Shown piece after piece: positions 1 through 7,586 of a DNA stretch of 16,216 nt. The notes below the pieces were generated by a model. The model did no database searches. It was not told the DNA's origin and saw nothing but the letters and a program-made list of their open reading frames with translations. The position numbers were made by a program, and so were the translations under genes. The stretch spans positions 1 to 16,216 of the forward strand of contig DASTUM010000170.1 of NCBI GenBank assembly GCA_035759665.1, read 5' to 3'. This stretch comes from Micavibrio_A sp035759665. GTDB lineage: Bacteria > Pseudomonadota > Alphaproteobacteria > Micavibrionales > Micavibrionaceae. Position 1 is the first letter of the stretch. Each line of letters opens with the position of its first letter.

Positions 1-1
1 T

Positions 2-190
2 ACGCTGGAGCTGGAAGACCGTTATATTATCGAGCCTGTCTTTTTGTTCTGGAACAGCAATGCTCTCGTCAAAAGCGGTGCGAAAAACGTGCCCGAAGAC
101 TTCTCCTATAGCAGCGATAACAATAGTGAGTGGCTCGATGCAGCCGGTTTACAATTCATGCTGGCCGATAGCGGATATGCCGTAAAATGA
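2..190 (+). CDS. pseB: PseB C-terminus (partial): UDP-GlcNAc 4,6-dehydratase/5-epimerase
   Basis: An open frame enters from the left edge and stops at TGA 188-190, giving the last 62 residues of a protein. The tail contains VPEDFSYSSDNNSEWL, which matches the typical C-terminal end of PseB/FlaA1 dehydratases (an EDF.YSS..N..WL pattern), and YIIEPVFLFW further upstream. PseB performs the first step of pseudaminic acid synthesis, 4,6-dehydration of UDP-GlcNAc with C5 inversion. The catalytic and NAD-binding parts lie outside the window, so the call rests on the short tail plus the next gene being pseC. The stop overlaps the pseC start as ATGA (187-190), pointing to translational coupling. Confidence 0.8.
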   Translation, partial: TLELEDRYIIEPVFLFWNSNALVKSGAKNVPEDFSYSSDNNSEWLDAAGLQFMLADSGYAVK

Positions 191-1365
191 AGCCAGCGGT
201 GGAGCTACAAGCGGACAGACCCTTTCTCCCCTATGGTTGTCAGACTATTGAGGCGGATGACATAGCTGCCGTTGCGGAATCGTTGTCTAGCGATTATTTG
301 ACCACAGGGCCGAAAGTTGCCGAATTTGAAAAAGAATTCTGCAAGGTCGTGCGGGCCAAACACTGCATCGTTGTCGGGAATGGAACGCATGCGCTCCACC
401 TGGCTTGCCTGGCGGCCGGCCTTGGAGAAGGCGATTATGCGATCGTTCCGTCTGTAACATTTTTGGCGACAGCCAACGCCGTGCGCTATTGCGGTGCCGA
501 TGTTTTGTTCGCGGATGTCGATCCCTCTACCGGCCTGATGCGTCCCGAGGACGCGCTTGCCACTATAGAAAAAAATCCGGGTAAAAAAATTAAGGCAATT
601 TTGCCTGTGCATCTGACAGGACAGACGGCAGACCTGAAGGCATTGCGCGAGATCAGCGACAAACGCGGCATGATCATGATCGCCGATGCAGCCCATGCCG
701 TCGGTAGTATATCAAGCGGATTGCCTGTCGGCGCAGGAATTTACGAGCATATGTCGATATTTTCCTTCCATCCCGTCAAGACGATCGCGCTAGGCGAAGG
801 CGGAGCCATTACGACCAACGATGACGCCATGGCGAAAAAGATGCGTACCCTGCGCGGGCACGGCATGGAGCAAAAGCCGGAACAAGGTCCTTGGTTTTAT
901 ACGATGGAAAATATCGGTTATAATTACCGTGTAACCGATTTTCAGTGTGCGCTTGGACTCTCGCAGCTTGCAAAGCTTGATCGTTTTATTTTGCGCCGCC
1001 GTGCGATTGTGGACATATACGACACTCTTTTGGCGGATCTTGCCCCCGTCATTTTGCCTCCGCAAAGGGTGAGCAAGGAAGATCCTGCCTGGCATCTTTA
1101 TGCAGTGCGGGTTGATTTTAAAAAACTTGGCATGACTCGTGCTGAACTTATGACGCGTTTGCGCGAACGGAACATAGGAACGCAAGTGCATTACATTCCG
1201 GTTTCCAGTCAGCCTTATTATACAGGTCTCTATGGCCAACAAAACCTTCCTGGCGCTAGCCATTATTATGAACATACGCTTTCCCTTCCCCTGTTCCCCA
1301 AAATGGAAGACAGCGATGCTGCCTATGTTGTGGAAACCCTTAAAGAGATTTGCGGGGGCGAATGA
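187..1365 (+). CDS. pseC: PseC: PLP-dependent UDP-4-keto-sugar aminotransferase
   Basis: This 392-residue protein belongs to the DegT/DnrJ/EryC1/StrS aminotransferase family and has a full family length. Visible landmarks are the N-terminal PFLPYGCQTI segment, GNGTHAL near residue 64, the cofactor aspartate in IADAAHA (about D167), and the PLP lysine in SIFSFHPVKTI (K198), followed by GEGGAITT. Within the pse pathway this enzyme transfers an amino group to C4 of the PseB product, giving UDP-4-amino-4,6-dideoxy-N-acetyl-beta-L-altrosamine. Its position directly after pseB and upstream of pseG, pseH and pseI favours PseC over other sugar aminotransferases. The ATG at 187 overlaps the pseB stop, and the 3' end overlaps the following gene by ATGA. 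Confidence 0.92.
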   Translation: MKPAVELQADRPFLPYGCQTIEADDIAAVAESLSSDYLTTGPKVAEFEKEFCKVVRAKHCIVVGNGTHALHLACLAAGLGEGDYAIVPSVTFLATANAVRYCGADVLFADVDPSTGLMRPEDALATIEKNPGKKIKAILPVHLTGQTADLKALREISDKRGMIMIADAAHAVGSISSGLPVGAGIYEHMSIFSFHPVKTIALGEGGAITTNDDAMAKKMRTLRGHGMEQKPEQGPWFYTMENIGYNYRVTDFQCALGLSQLAKLDRFILRRRAIVDIYDTLLADLAPVILPPQRVSKEDPAWHLYAVRVDFKKLGMTRAELMTRLRERNIGTQVHYIPVSSQPYYTGLYGQQNLPGASHYYEHTLSLPLFPKMEDSDAAYVVETLKEICGGE

Positions 1366-2249
1366 TCCCTCTTGCTATCGGCACGGCGCAGTTCGGCCAG
1401 GCTTACGGAGTATGCAACAAGGACGGGCCGGTTGAAGGCGGAATCGCGCAAGATATTGTCGATCTCGCTATGCAATCCGGGGTTTATTTTTTTGATACGG
1501 CGCGCCTGTATGGTGATAGCGAGCTGGTCTTGGGTGCTGTCCTGCCTTCTGGAGATGCCCCTTTCATTATCACAAAAATTTCCGCTGAACCGGACCACCC
1601 AGACAAGCTTTTGAAAGATTGCGAAGACAGCCTTCGCCGTTTAAACCGGGAGTCCGTGCACGCCGTATTAATCCATAATGTGCAAAGCCTTTTGGGGGCG
1701 GGTGGTCGAGGTATCTGGGATGCGCTTGAAGCGCTTCGTGAGCGTAATTTGACTGACAAGATAGGCGTTTCCGTATATACGCCCGAAGAATTTATAATAG
1801 TTGCCGATCGATTCACGCCCGACATTGTTCAGGTTCCCTGTAATCTTTTGGACCAAAGGTTCTTGAGGGCGGATGTCCAAAAGGTAAAAAAAGAAAAGAA
1901 GATAGAGTTTTACGCGCGCTCTCTTTTTCTGCAAGGTATCCTGATAAATCTGCCCGAAACACTTCCGGATTTTATGAAAGACAATCATGCGTGCTTTGCG
2001 GACATTGAAAAGGCGGTAATGGCGCAAAAAGCAACGGGAATGGAGATTTGCCTGTCGTTTGCGCGTGATTTCGCGCAAAAAGAACTGGTCGACCGATGGG
2101 TCGTCGGCGTGGATTCGCCAGCGCAGCTTAAAGAGATTCTACAGGCTGCCAACGGCGATAAGGAACTTTCTATTAAGAATTGGGAGTGCTTTAAAACGGA
2201 ATCGCTGGATATAATTGATCCGCGTAACTGGAAAAGGGGTTCCGCATGA
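1362..2249 (+). CDS. Aldo/keto reductase of the nonulosonate cluster
   Basis: An aldo/keto reductase of 295 residues. The full catalytic tetrad of the family is visible: D45 and Y50 in FFDTARLYGDSE, K72 in IITKIS, and H105 in VLIHN. An NADPH-dependent carbonyl reductase or dehydrogenase activity is therefore plausible, but the substrate is unknown. The ATG at 1362 is chosen because it forms an ATGA overlap with the pseC stop. A TTG at 1350 would add only MRGR. The gene overlaps the following oxidoreductase by ATGA (2246-2249). Lying inside the pse operon, between pseC and pseG, it may act on a sugar or nonulosonate intermediate; that is inference. It is not one of the canonical six Pse enzymes. 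Confidence 0.85.
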   Translation: MIPLAIGTAQFGQAYGVCNKDGPVEGGIAQDIVDLAMQSGVYFFDTARLYGDSELVLGAVLPSGDAPFIITKISAEPDHPDKLLKDCEDSLRRLNRESVHAVLIHNVQSLLGAGGRGIWDALEALRERNLTDKIGVSVYTPEEFIIVADRFTPDIVQVPCNLLDQRFLRADVQKVKKEKKIEFYARSLFLQGILINLPETLPDFMKDNHACFADIEKAVMAQKATGMEICLSFARDFAQKELVDRWVVGVDSPAQLKEILQAANGDKELSIKNWECFKTESLDIIDPRNWKRGSA

Positions 2250-3124
2250 TCAGGCTTGGCGTCATCGGCATGAGTCCGGGCAACGGCCACCCCTATTCCT
2301 GGTCGGCCATTATTAACGGGTATGACAGGAAGGCGATGGAATCTTGCCCCTTTCCGGTTATTCCTGATTATCTGGGTAAACAGATATATCCCGACGATTT
2401 CATTAAAGGAGCGCGTGTCACCCACATCTGGACGCAGGAGCGCGCGATATCCGAACATGTCGCCAAAGCATCGCTTATAGACTATGTGGTTGACACACCC
2501 AATGACATGATCGGACAAATCGACGCTCTTTTGCTCGCCCGCGACGACCATGAAAATCATCGAAAATTTGCGCAGCCTTTTCTGGATGCCGGCCTGCCTG
2601 TCTATGTCGACAAGCCTTTGGCCAACACTGTTTCAGATGCGGAGTTACTTTATGCATTGGAGCAGCGCGAGGCACAAATTTACACCTGCTCTGCCCTGCG
2701 GTATGCGCGGGAACTGGATAGCATTAAAAAGCGCGCGCAAGACATTGTCAAAATAGAAGCCTTTACGCCCAAAAGCTGGTCCCTTTATGCTATTCATATT
2801 GTGGAGCCGATTGTCGCCATTTTAGGCAGTGGCGACCCGAAGATAATAAACGCTGCCCGGAACGAGAGCGGTGCAAAAGTGAATGCAATTCTCAACAATT
2901 GCGAGATTCATATCGAAGCTACGGGACTGAGCACCGGAAAGATCGAATTTACATTTGAATATAAAGACGGATTACGGGATCATGTAGTCATTGGTGATAT
3001 GTTTTATGCCTTTCGGGGCGCGCTTGCCGCGTTTTTGGAGTCCGTAAAGACGGACAAGCGGGTAATACCGAAAGATGAGACGTTAACCTGTATGCGCCTG
3101 ATTGAAATGGGCGCGGTGTTATAA
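2246..3124 (+). CDS. Gfo/Idh/MocA-type oxidoreductase
   Basis: A 292-residue protein with a Rossmann-like N-terminus (MIRLGVIGMS) and the family sugar-site lysine in YVDKPLA (K123), which stands in for the usual EKP motif. A histidine in YAIHIVEP (H184) sits where the family normally has its catalytic histidine. The glycine-rich loop is unusual: after GVIGMS it continues PGNGHPYSW instead of the common GxGxxG pattern. At 292 residues it is shorter than the more usual 330-380. Family members oxidise or reduce sugars and cyclitols with NAD(P). The substrate here is unknown. A purine-rich AAAAGGGG lies about 6 bases before the ATG, which overlaps the aldo/keto reductase stop. The operon position suggests a shared pathway with the neighbouring AKR and SDR. 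Confidence 0.8.
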   Translation: MIRLGVIGMSPGNGHPYSWSAIINGYDRKAMESCPFPVIPDYLGKQIYPDDFIKGARVTHIWTQERAISEHVAKASLIDYVVDTPNDMIGQIDALLLARDDHENHRKFAQPFLDAGLPVYVDKPLANTVSDAELLYALEQREAQIYTCSALRYARELDSIKKRAQDIVKIEAFTPKSWSLYAIHIVEPIVAILGSGDPKIINAARNESGAKVNAILNNCEIHIEATGLSTGKIEFTFEYKDGLRDHVVIGDMFYAFRGALAAFLESVKTDKRVIPKDETLTCMRLIEMGAVL

Positions 3125-3134
3125 AGAGATCAAG

Positions 3135-3857
3135 ATGACGAAACAGACTGTATTGATCACAGGCGGCACAGGCGTTGTAGGGAGAGCCCTTATTTCCGCT
3201 ATGGATATGGCCGGGTACCGCGTGGTTACGACTTCGCGTCAGGGGAGCTCCGTAGATGGTGCAGAGACAATTAGCGCGGATCTTCTGGAAGAAGGCGGTG
3301 TTGCGGCTTTGATAGATTCTCTAAAGAAGGCTGGGATTGCGGTCGATCATCTTATCAATAATTTCCGCGATTCCGGGAACCTTAAAACTGATTCTGGCCG
3401 GCCTTCCCAGGAACAGTGGCAGCGTGAGTATATGTCGTCTGTCATCGTTCCTTTCGATCTGGCGATGCGTTTGACAGATTTGGGCGGGTTAAAGTCTGTC
3501 ATTAATATAACATCCATCTATGGAATAACGGCAGGAAACCTCTCTCTCTATAATGGAAATCAGGCGGCGGCGCCTATTCATTACAACGTTTCTAAGGCGG
3601 CGGAGGCGCATCTTACACGCGAGATGGCGGTTCGCCTTGTCGACAAAAATATTCGCGTTAATGCTATTGCGTATGGCGGCATCAAAGGCCGCGCGGATGC
3701 AGATTTTGAAAAACGTTATGCCGCTCTATGCCCGCAACAAGGTATGCTTGAGTCTTCCGATCTCCCCGGTGCTGCGCTGTTCCTGCTTTCCGATCAGGCG
3801 GCAGGGCGTGTAACGGGGCAAGTCCTTCAGGTAGATGGTGGATGGACAATCTGGTAA
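3135..3857 (+). CDS. Short-chain dehydrogenase/reductase (SDR)
   Basis: A classical SDR of 240 residues. It has the cofactor motif TGGTGVVG (residues 9-16), LINNF in place of the usual NNAG, the catalytic serine in NITSIYG (S127), and the Y150/K154 pair in IHYNVSKAA. The C-terminal RVTGQVLQVDGGWTIW is typical of FabG-like SDRs. The ATG at 3135 is preferred because it follows AAGAGATCAAG and begins directly with TKQTVLITGG; a TTG at 3102 would extend into the preceding gene. SDRs of this type (for example PtmA of Campylobacter) occur in nonulosonate clusters, but the reaction here is not known. The stop overlaps the ribosome binding site of pseG. Confidence 0.85.
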   Translation: MTKQTVLITGGTGVVGRALISAMDMAGYRVVTTSRQGSSVDGAETISADLLEEGGVAALIDSLKKAGIAVDHLINNFRDSGNLKTDSGRPSQEQWQREYMSSVIVPFDLAMRLTDLGGLKSVINITSIYGITAGNLSLYNGNQAAAPIHYNVSKAAEAHLTREMAVRLVDKNIRVNAIAYGGIKGRADADFEKRYAALCPQQGMLESSDLPGAALFLLSDQAAGRVTGQVLQVDGGWTIW

Positions 3858-3867
3858 GGAAAAGAAT

Positions 3868-4908
3868 ATGGGCATGAATGCCCCTTTGACGGCTGTCTTT
3901 CGCAGCGACGCCTCCTCTACCATTGGATCAGGGCACATCATGCGATGCCTGACATTGGCAGAAGGGCTGAAAACCCGCGGCTGGCATTGTATTTTTACCT
4001 GTTCGAAAGATACCTTGAAAGCCGTGTCGATGCTGGCGATCAGCGGTTTTGAAGTAATTGAGCCTGAGGAAACTGGGGCCTTAAAAACCGATCTTTTGAT
4101 TGTCGATCACTATGGCCTGGATTCTGCTTATGAGTCCGCCGCCCGCGCATGGTCTGGAAAAATTGCCGTGCTCGATGATTTGGCAGACCGTCTTCATGAT
4201 TGCGATTTGTTGATTGATCAGACATATGGGCGCTCTGCCGTTGATTACCAAAACCTTACGCCAGCGGGATGTCGTATTATTACAGGCTCGCAATACATGT
4301 TATTGCGACCGCAATTTGCCATGGCACGCGCCAAGGCAAAAAAACGGCGTTCGGAAAATAATCCTTTGAAGCGTGTTTTGGTCGCGGTTGGATCACTAAA
4401 TTACAATAATATTGTCCCGAAAATCATTGAAGGGCTGATGTTGGTTTCTGACGGGAATCTACAGATTGATGTTGTCTTGAGCAGTGGTGCAGAGAATATG
4501 GATGATGTACGCCGTGCCATCTCATCTCTAAACAGCAAGGGGCAACATAGTGCAGATCTCCATCTTGATGTTCAGGACATGGCGGCGCTTATGGTGGTTG
4601 CAGATATTGCCATTGGCGCCGGCGGCACCACCACCTGGGAAAGATGTTGTCTTGGACTTCCAACATTGATGGTAGAGCTTGCGGACAACCAGATCCCCAC
4701 TATTCAGGCACTAGAAAAGGCCGGCGCGATCATTCCAATGGGGCACGCCAAAACATTGAGTGCTGAAAAAATTGCAGAATATGTTCAGAATGTTGCCATT
4801 TCGCCCGACATGCTAAATCAGCTTGCAGAGGCTTCGTTTGAAATTTGTGATGGTATGGGGCTAGAGCGGTCTCTCATCGCTTTGGAGGATATATGCTTTC
4901 AAGCATGA
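3868..4908 (+). CDS. pseG: PseG: UDP-sugar hydrolase of the Pse pathway
   Basis: A 346-residue protein with the PseG signature FRSDASSTIGSGHIMRC, where GSGH (residues 20-23) carries the catalytic histidine known from the family. Further matches are IVDHYGLD (78-85), VLDDLADR (101-108), GSQYMLLRPQF (140-150) and the MurG/GT28-like nucleotide-binding segment GAGGTTTWERCCLGLP (250-265). PseG cleaves UDP from UDP-2,4-diacetamido-2,4,6-trideoxy-beta-L-altropyranose. The ATG at 3868 is chosen because AAGGA at 3856-3860, overlapping the SDR stop, is correctly spaced, and the family normally begins just before the FRSDAS strand. An ATG at 3835 would add 11 residues without an evident binding site. 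Confidence 0.93.
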   Translation: MGMNAPLTAVFRSDASSTIGSGHIMRCLTLAEGLKTRGWHCIFTCSKDTLKAVSMLAISGFEVIEPEETGALKTDLLIVDHYGLDSAYESAARAWSGKIAVLDDLADRLHDCDLLIDQTYGRSAVDYQNLTPAGCRIITGSQYMLLRPQFAMARAKAKKRRSENNPLKRVLVAVGSLNYNNIVPKIIEGLMLVSDGNLQIDVVLSSGAENMDDVRRAISSLNSKGQHSADLHLDVQDMAALMVVADIAIGAGGTTTWERCCLGLPTLMVELADNQIPTIQALEKAGAIIPMGHAKTLSAEKIAEYVQNVAISPDMLNQLAEASFEICDGMGLERSLIALEDICFQA

Positions 4909-5333
4909 CATTGCGGCCCGCAGAATTGAAAGATAGCCATCAGCTTCTTCTTTGGCGCAACGATCCGCGAACCCGTGATTTCAGTATCAATACGGAGATT
5001 ATAACTCCAGAAACGCATGAAAAATGGTTTTCCGACATCCTGGTATCCGATCCCGTACGGGTTTTGGTTGTGGAAACCTACGGTGTGCCTGTCGGCAGTA
5101 TCCGCCGCGATTTTAAGAATGATGGCATTTATTTGTCATGGATGGTGAATCCGGAACACCGGGGCCGCGGCATAGGTGAAGCCATGCTGGCAGTGTTCCT
5201 TCGACTTAATCCTGGAAGTTATAAGGCTTTGATAAAGGAAGAAAACAAGGCCTCCATTCATATCGCTGAAAAATGCGGCTTTGTCCGCTCGGGTACACAT
5301 GAGGGACTCTTATTGTTTTGCCGTGCCGGATAA
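4893..5333 (+). CDS. pseH: PseH-like GNAT N-acetyltransferase
   Basis: A 146-residue GNAT-family acetyltransferase. It begins with TLRPAELKD, contains LWRNDPRTRDF (20-30) and the acetyl-CoA pyrophosphate-binding motif HRGRGIG (89-95), and ends with EENKASIHIAEKCGF (116-130), the usual GNAT motif B region. In the pathway PseH acetylates the C4 amine of the PseC product using acetyl-CoA. The start at 4893 follows GGAGG (4884-4888) with short spacing and overlaps pseG by 16 bases. The ATG at 4905, which overlaps the pseG stop as ATGA, is an alternative giving MTLRPA. Assignment as PseH rather than another sugar GNAT depends mostly on the neighbouring genes. Confidence 0.85.
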   Translation: MLSSMTLRPAELKDSHQLLLWRNDPRTRDFSINTEIITPETHEKWFSDILVSDPVRVLVVETYGVPVGSIRRDFKNDGIYLSWMVNPEHRGRGIGEAMLAVFLRLNPGSYKALIKEENKASIHIAEKCGFVRSGTHEGLLLFCRAG

Positions 5334-5379
5334 ATTATTTGCGGGAAATTGAAATAATGGTATAAATCTTTGCTTTTCA

Positions 5380-5398
5380 GAGACATAGGTGATGTCTC
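5380..5398. promoter_or_regulatory. Inverted repeat after pseH (operator or weak attenuator)
   Basis: GAGACAT (5380-5386) and ATGTCTC (5392-5398) form a perfect 7-base stem around a 5-base loop. No T-run follows, so it does not look like a standard terminator. It sits in the 147-base gap between pseH and pseI and could be an operator or an RNA hairpin. Confidence 0.4.
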
Positions 5399-5400
5399 GA

Positions 5401-5447
5401 AAACATGTTTATTTGGCTGACATTCAAGCTGCTACATGTTCTATAAC
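5401..5447 (+). promoter_or_regulatory. Candidate pseI promoter with paired ACATGT sites
   Basis: CTGACA (5417-5422) resembles a -35 box and TATAAC (5442-5447) a -10 box, with a 19-base spacer. The palindrome AAACATGTTT (5401-5410) and a second ACATGT (5434-5439) have centres 31 bases apart, about three helical turns, and flank the -35 box. This suggests a regulated promoter of pseI, separate from the rest of the operon. The spacer is longer than optimal and no regulator is known. Confidence 0.35.
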
Positions 5448-5480
5448 GTACATTTATGAACAACGAGGTACCGGATCTCT

Positions 5481-6656
5481 ATGACCCATATTCAAATCGC
5501 AGACAAACGCATAGGAAAAGGCAACCCCGCATATATCATTGCTGAGGTATCCTGTAACCATGAAGGTAATTTGGATGAGGCCAAGGCAATCATTCAATCG
5601 GCCGCAGATTCGGGCGCCGATGCTGTCAAGATACAAACCTACACGGCTGACACAATAAGCCGCAACTTCAAAACCAAACCCAAGGGCACTATTTGGGAAA
5701 AAATGGACCTGCATGCCCTTTATACCAAAGCGCAAACGCCGTGGGAGTGGACGTTTGAATTGAAGGAATTTACGGAGAAGCGCGGCATGCATTTCTTCTC
5801 ATCCCCCTTTGATGAAACGGCGGTTGATTTTCTGGTCAATGAAGTCGGCGTGCCGGTTTTAAAGGTCGCTAGTTTTGAAGTTGTCGATACCAAGCTTCTT
5901 GAAAAAATGGCAAAGACGGGCCTTCCCATTATCATGTCAAACGGGATGACGGATTTTATGGAGATGAAAGAAGCGGTCGATACGCTTCGGGCCAATGGCT
6001 GTAAAGATTTGGCTCTTTTGCATTGTAATAGCGGGTATCCCGCCGCTTTTAACGAGGCTAATTTGAAAACCATGACGGTGATGGCTGAATATTTTAATAC
6101 GCCGGTTGGCGTGTCGGATCATACGCTTTTTGCTGATCATGAAAATTACGCAAGGCCGATGGCGCATGTAACGCCTATTGAGGCAATCGCACTGGGAGGC
6201 TCTATAGTCGAGGTCCACCTGACGACGGACCGAGATCGCGCCCGCGCGTCGTTCGAAAAAGGCGAAGGTGGTTTCGACTGGCCCTTCTCGATGAATCCCG
6301 ATGAATTTAAAAAGATGGTGGACGGTATTCGCTACTTTGAGAAAACGGGAAAAATCAATTACGAGAGCGAGGATGAAAGGCAGGTTGCGCTTAGCACGCA
6401 CGGCGATGTTGTCTTTACCCCAACGGAAAAAGAAATTGCCAGCCGCACGGTTCGTCCCACATTGTGGGTAGTGCGTGATATTAAAGCAGGCGAAAAACTT
6501 GTTTTTGCTGCTGAAAACAAAGACTGCGGCAATTTTGATTCCATTCGACCAGGCGGAGGAATTCCCATTCGCTTCGTCGACATTATCGAAGGCCGTGTGG
6601 CCGCCAATGATGTTGCCGCCGGAACACCTCTCACTTGGGAATCTATTGTTCTATGA
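5481..6656 (+). CDS. pseI: PseI: pseudaminic acid synthase (NeuB family)
   Basis: A 391-residue NeuB/SpsE-family synthase with a C-terminal SAF (antifreeze-like) domain at about 326-391. It condenses phosphoenolpyruvate with the C6 sugar made by PseG to give pseudaminic acid. Motifs are AEVSCNHEGN (21-30), VKIQTY (49-54), SSPFD (107-111), KVASFE (128-133), LLHCNSGYP (179-187), and the two expected metal-ligand histidines in SDHT (H214) and VEVHL (H246). It is longer than typical PseI (about 343-350). Extra residues lie after SDHT (about 216-232), around 253-265 and ahead of the SAF domain. The ribosome binding site is weak (GAGG about 12 bases upstream). PseI is favoured over NeuB or LegI because of its neighbours. 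Confidence 0.87.
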   Translation: MTHIQIADKRIGKGNPAYIIAEVSCNHEGNLDEAKAIIQSAADSGADAVKIQTYTADTISRNFKTKPKGTIWEKMDLHALYTKAQTPWEWTFELKEFTEKRGMHFFSSPFDETAVDFLVNEVGVPVLKVASFEVVDTKLLEKMAKTGLPIIMSNGMTDFMEMKEAVDTLRANGCKDLALLHCNSGYPAAFNEANLKTMTVMAEYFNTPVGVSDHTLFADHENYARPMAHVTPIEAIALGGSIVEVHLTTDRDRARASFEKGEGGFDWPFSMNPDEFKKMVDGIRYFEKTGKINYESEDERQVALSTHGDVVFTPTEKEIASRTVRPTLWVVRDIKAGEKLVFAAENKDCGNFDSIRPGGGIPIRFVDIIEGRVAANDVAAGTPLTWESIVL

Positions 6657-6680
6657 CGTCTAGGGCTTTGCCTTGGATGG

Positions 6681-6704
6681 ATTGGCGCATATGAATTCGC
6701 CAAT
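6681..6704. promoter_or_regulatory. Inverted repeat between pseI and the methyltransferase
   Basis: ATTGGCG (6681-6687) and CGCCAAT (6698-6704) are a perfect 7-base inverted repeat around a 10-base centre. No T-run follows, so an operator-like site or RNA hairpin is more likely than a terminator. It lies in the 109-base gap before the methyltransferase gene. Confidence 0.4.
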
Positions 6705-6765
6705 AAATGTTCATTCTCCGGCCTCGATAGCCGCTTGCTGCCGCCTATAAAAAAGGATCTTATAA

Positions 6766-7584
6766 ATGAATGCACTGAAACCAATGATAAAAAGAACCAT
6801 TTCCTTGATGGCGTCCGATTTCAAGGTGCAGCAGTCAGGCCTTGCTTTCTTCTACCGTGCCTATGAAGAATCAGTCTTCGCTGGTCTGATTGCGAGAGGA
6901 CATAGAACCGTTTTGTCGGGGCCGTTCAAAGGCATGAAAGTACAGGAAACAGAGTCAGGGAAAAATTTCCGTACGACCCATCTTCTCGGTACATTCGAAA
7001 CTTGCTTGAATCAGCCGATTATGAATCTTGCGGCAAAAACAAAGAGATTGATTAATATCGGATGCGGGTCAGGCTATTACACCAACGGCCTCGCCTTTCA
7101 TTATAAGGATTCACGCCCCGACATGTCGGTAAGCGGATATGATATAGACAAATCGCAAATCGAGCGAGCCAACGGGCTGGCGCGATACAATGGCCTGACC
7201 AATGTTATGCATCATGCCATTACGCCGGATTTTGATTATCGCGCCGTCTGTGAACAGGGCGGGCTCGCCATCATTGACATCGAGGGGGCTGAATACGATC
7301 TTCTGACAGGCCAAAAGCAGGCTTTCTTGAATTGCGACATGCTGATTGAAATTCACTCTCACAACAATATCGATTTTGACGGCGGCATAAAAATTCTGAG
7401 CGATCTTTATAAAGATACGCATACAGCATCCGTTATCGAGGAAACGAAATCGGTACCGTTCGATTTATATCCCCTGCTTGCGCCCTCACTCGGCCATCTC
7501 GGGTATCTCGGCATGCATTTGCTGGTGTGTGAAAACCGCAAGGTGCCGATGAAATGGCTGGTTCTTGAAAAGCGCGCGGCGTAA
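6766..7584 (+). CDS. Class I SAM-dependent methyltransferase (FkbM-like)
   Basis: A 272-residue protein with a SAM-binding motif I, INIGCGSGYY (97-106), an acidic ribose-binding position in GYDID (124-128), and IDIEGAEYDLL (170-180), which resembles the DIEGxE motif of FkbM-type methyltransferases. Such enzymes O-methylate sugars in glycan clusters, but the substrate here is unknown. The ATG is preceded by AAAGGA at about 8 bases. No signal peptide or convincing membrane segment is visible. The gene follows pseI by 109 bases and converges with the glycosyltransferase operon on the other strand, leaving only two bases between the stop codons. A role in capping or decorating the nonulosonate glycan is inference. 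Confidence 0.8.
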   Translation: MNALKPMIKRTISLMASDFKVQQSGLAFFYRAYEESVFAGLIARGHRTVLSGPFKGMKVQETESGKNFRTTHLLGTFETCLNQPIMNLAAKTKRLINIGCGSGYYTNGLAFHYKDSRPDMSVSGYDIDKSQIERANGLARYNGLTNVMHHAITPDFDYRAVCEQGGLAIIDIEGAEYDLLTGQKQAFLNCDMLIEIHSHNNIDFDGGIKILSDLYKDTHTASVIEETKSVPFDLYPLLAPSLGHLGYLGMHLLVCENRKVPMKWLVLEKRAA

Positions 7585-7586
7585 AG

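Noticed and set aside
205..696. Minus-strand open frame of 163 residues opposite pseC.
   Set aside because: It is fully inside a clear aminotransferase gene, with no recognisable domain or ribosome binding site.
3102..3134. TTG at 3102 as the SDR start.
   Set aside because: It lies inside the preceding gene and adds 11 residues before the Rossmann strand. The ATG at 3135 has purine-rich sequence in front and the usual SDR start.
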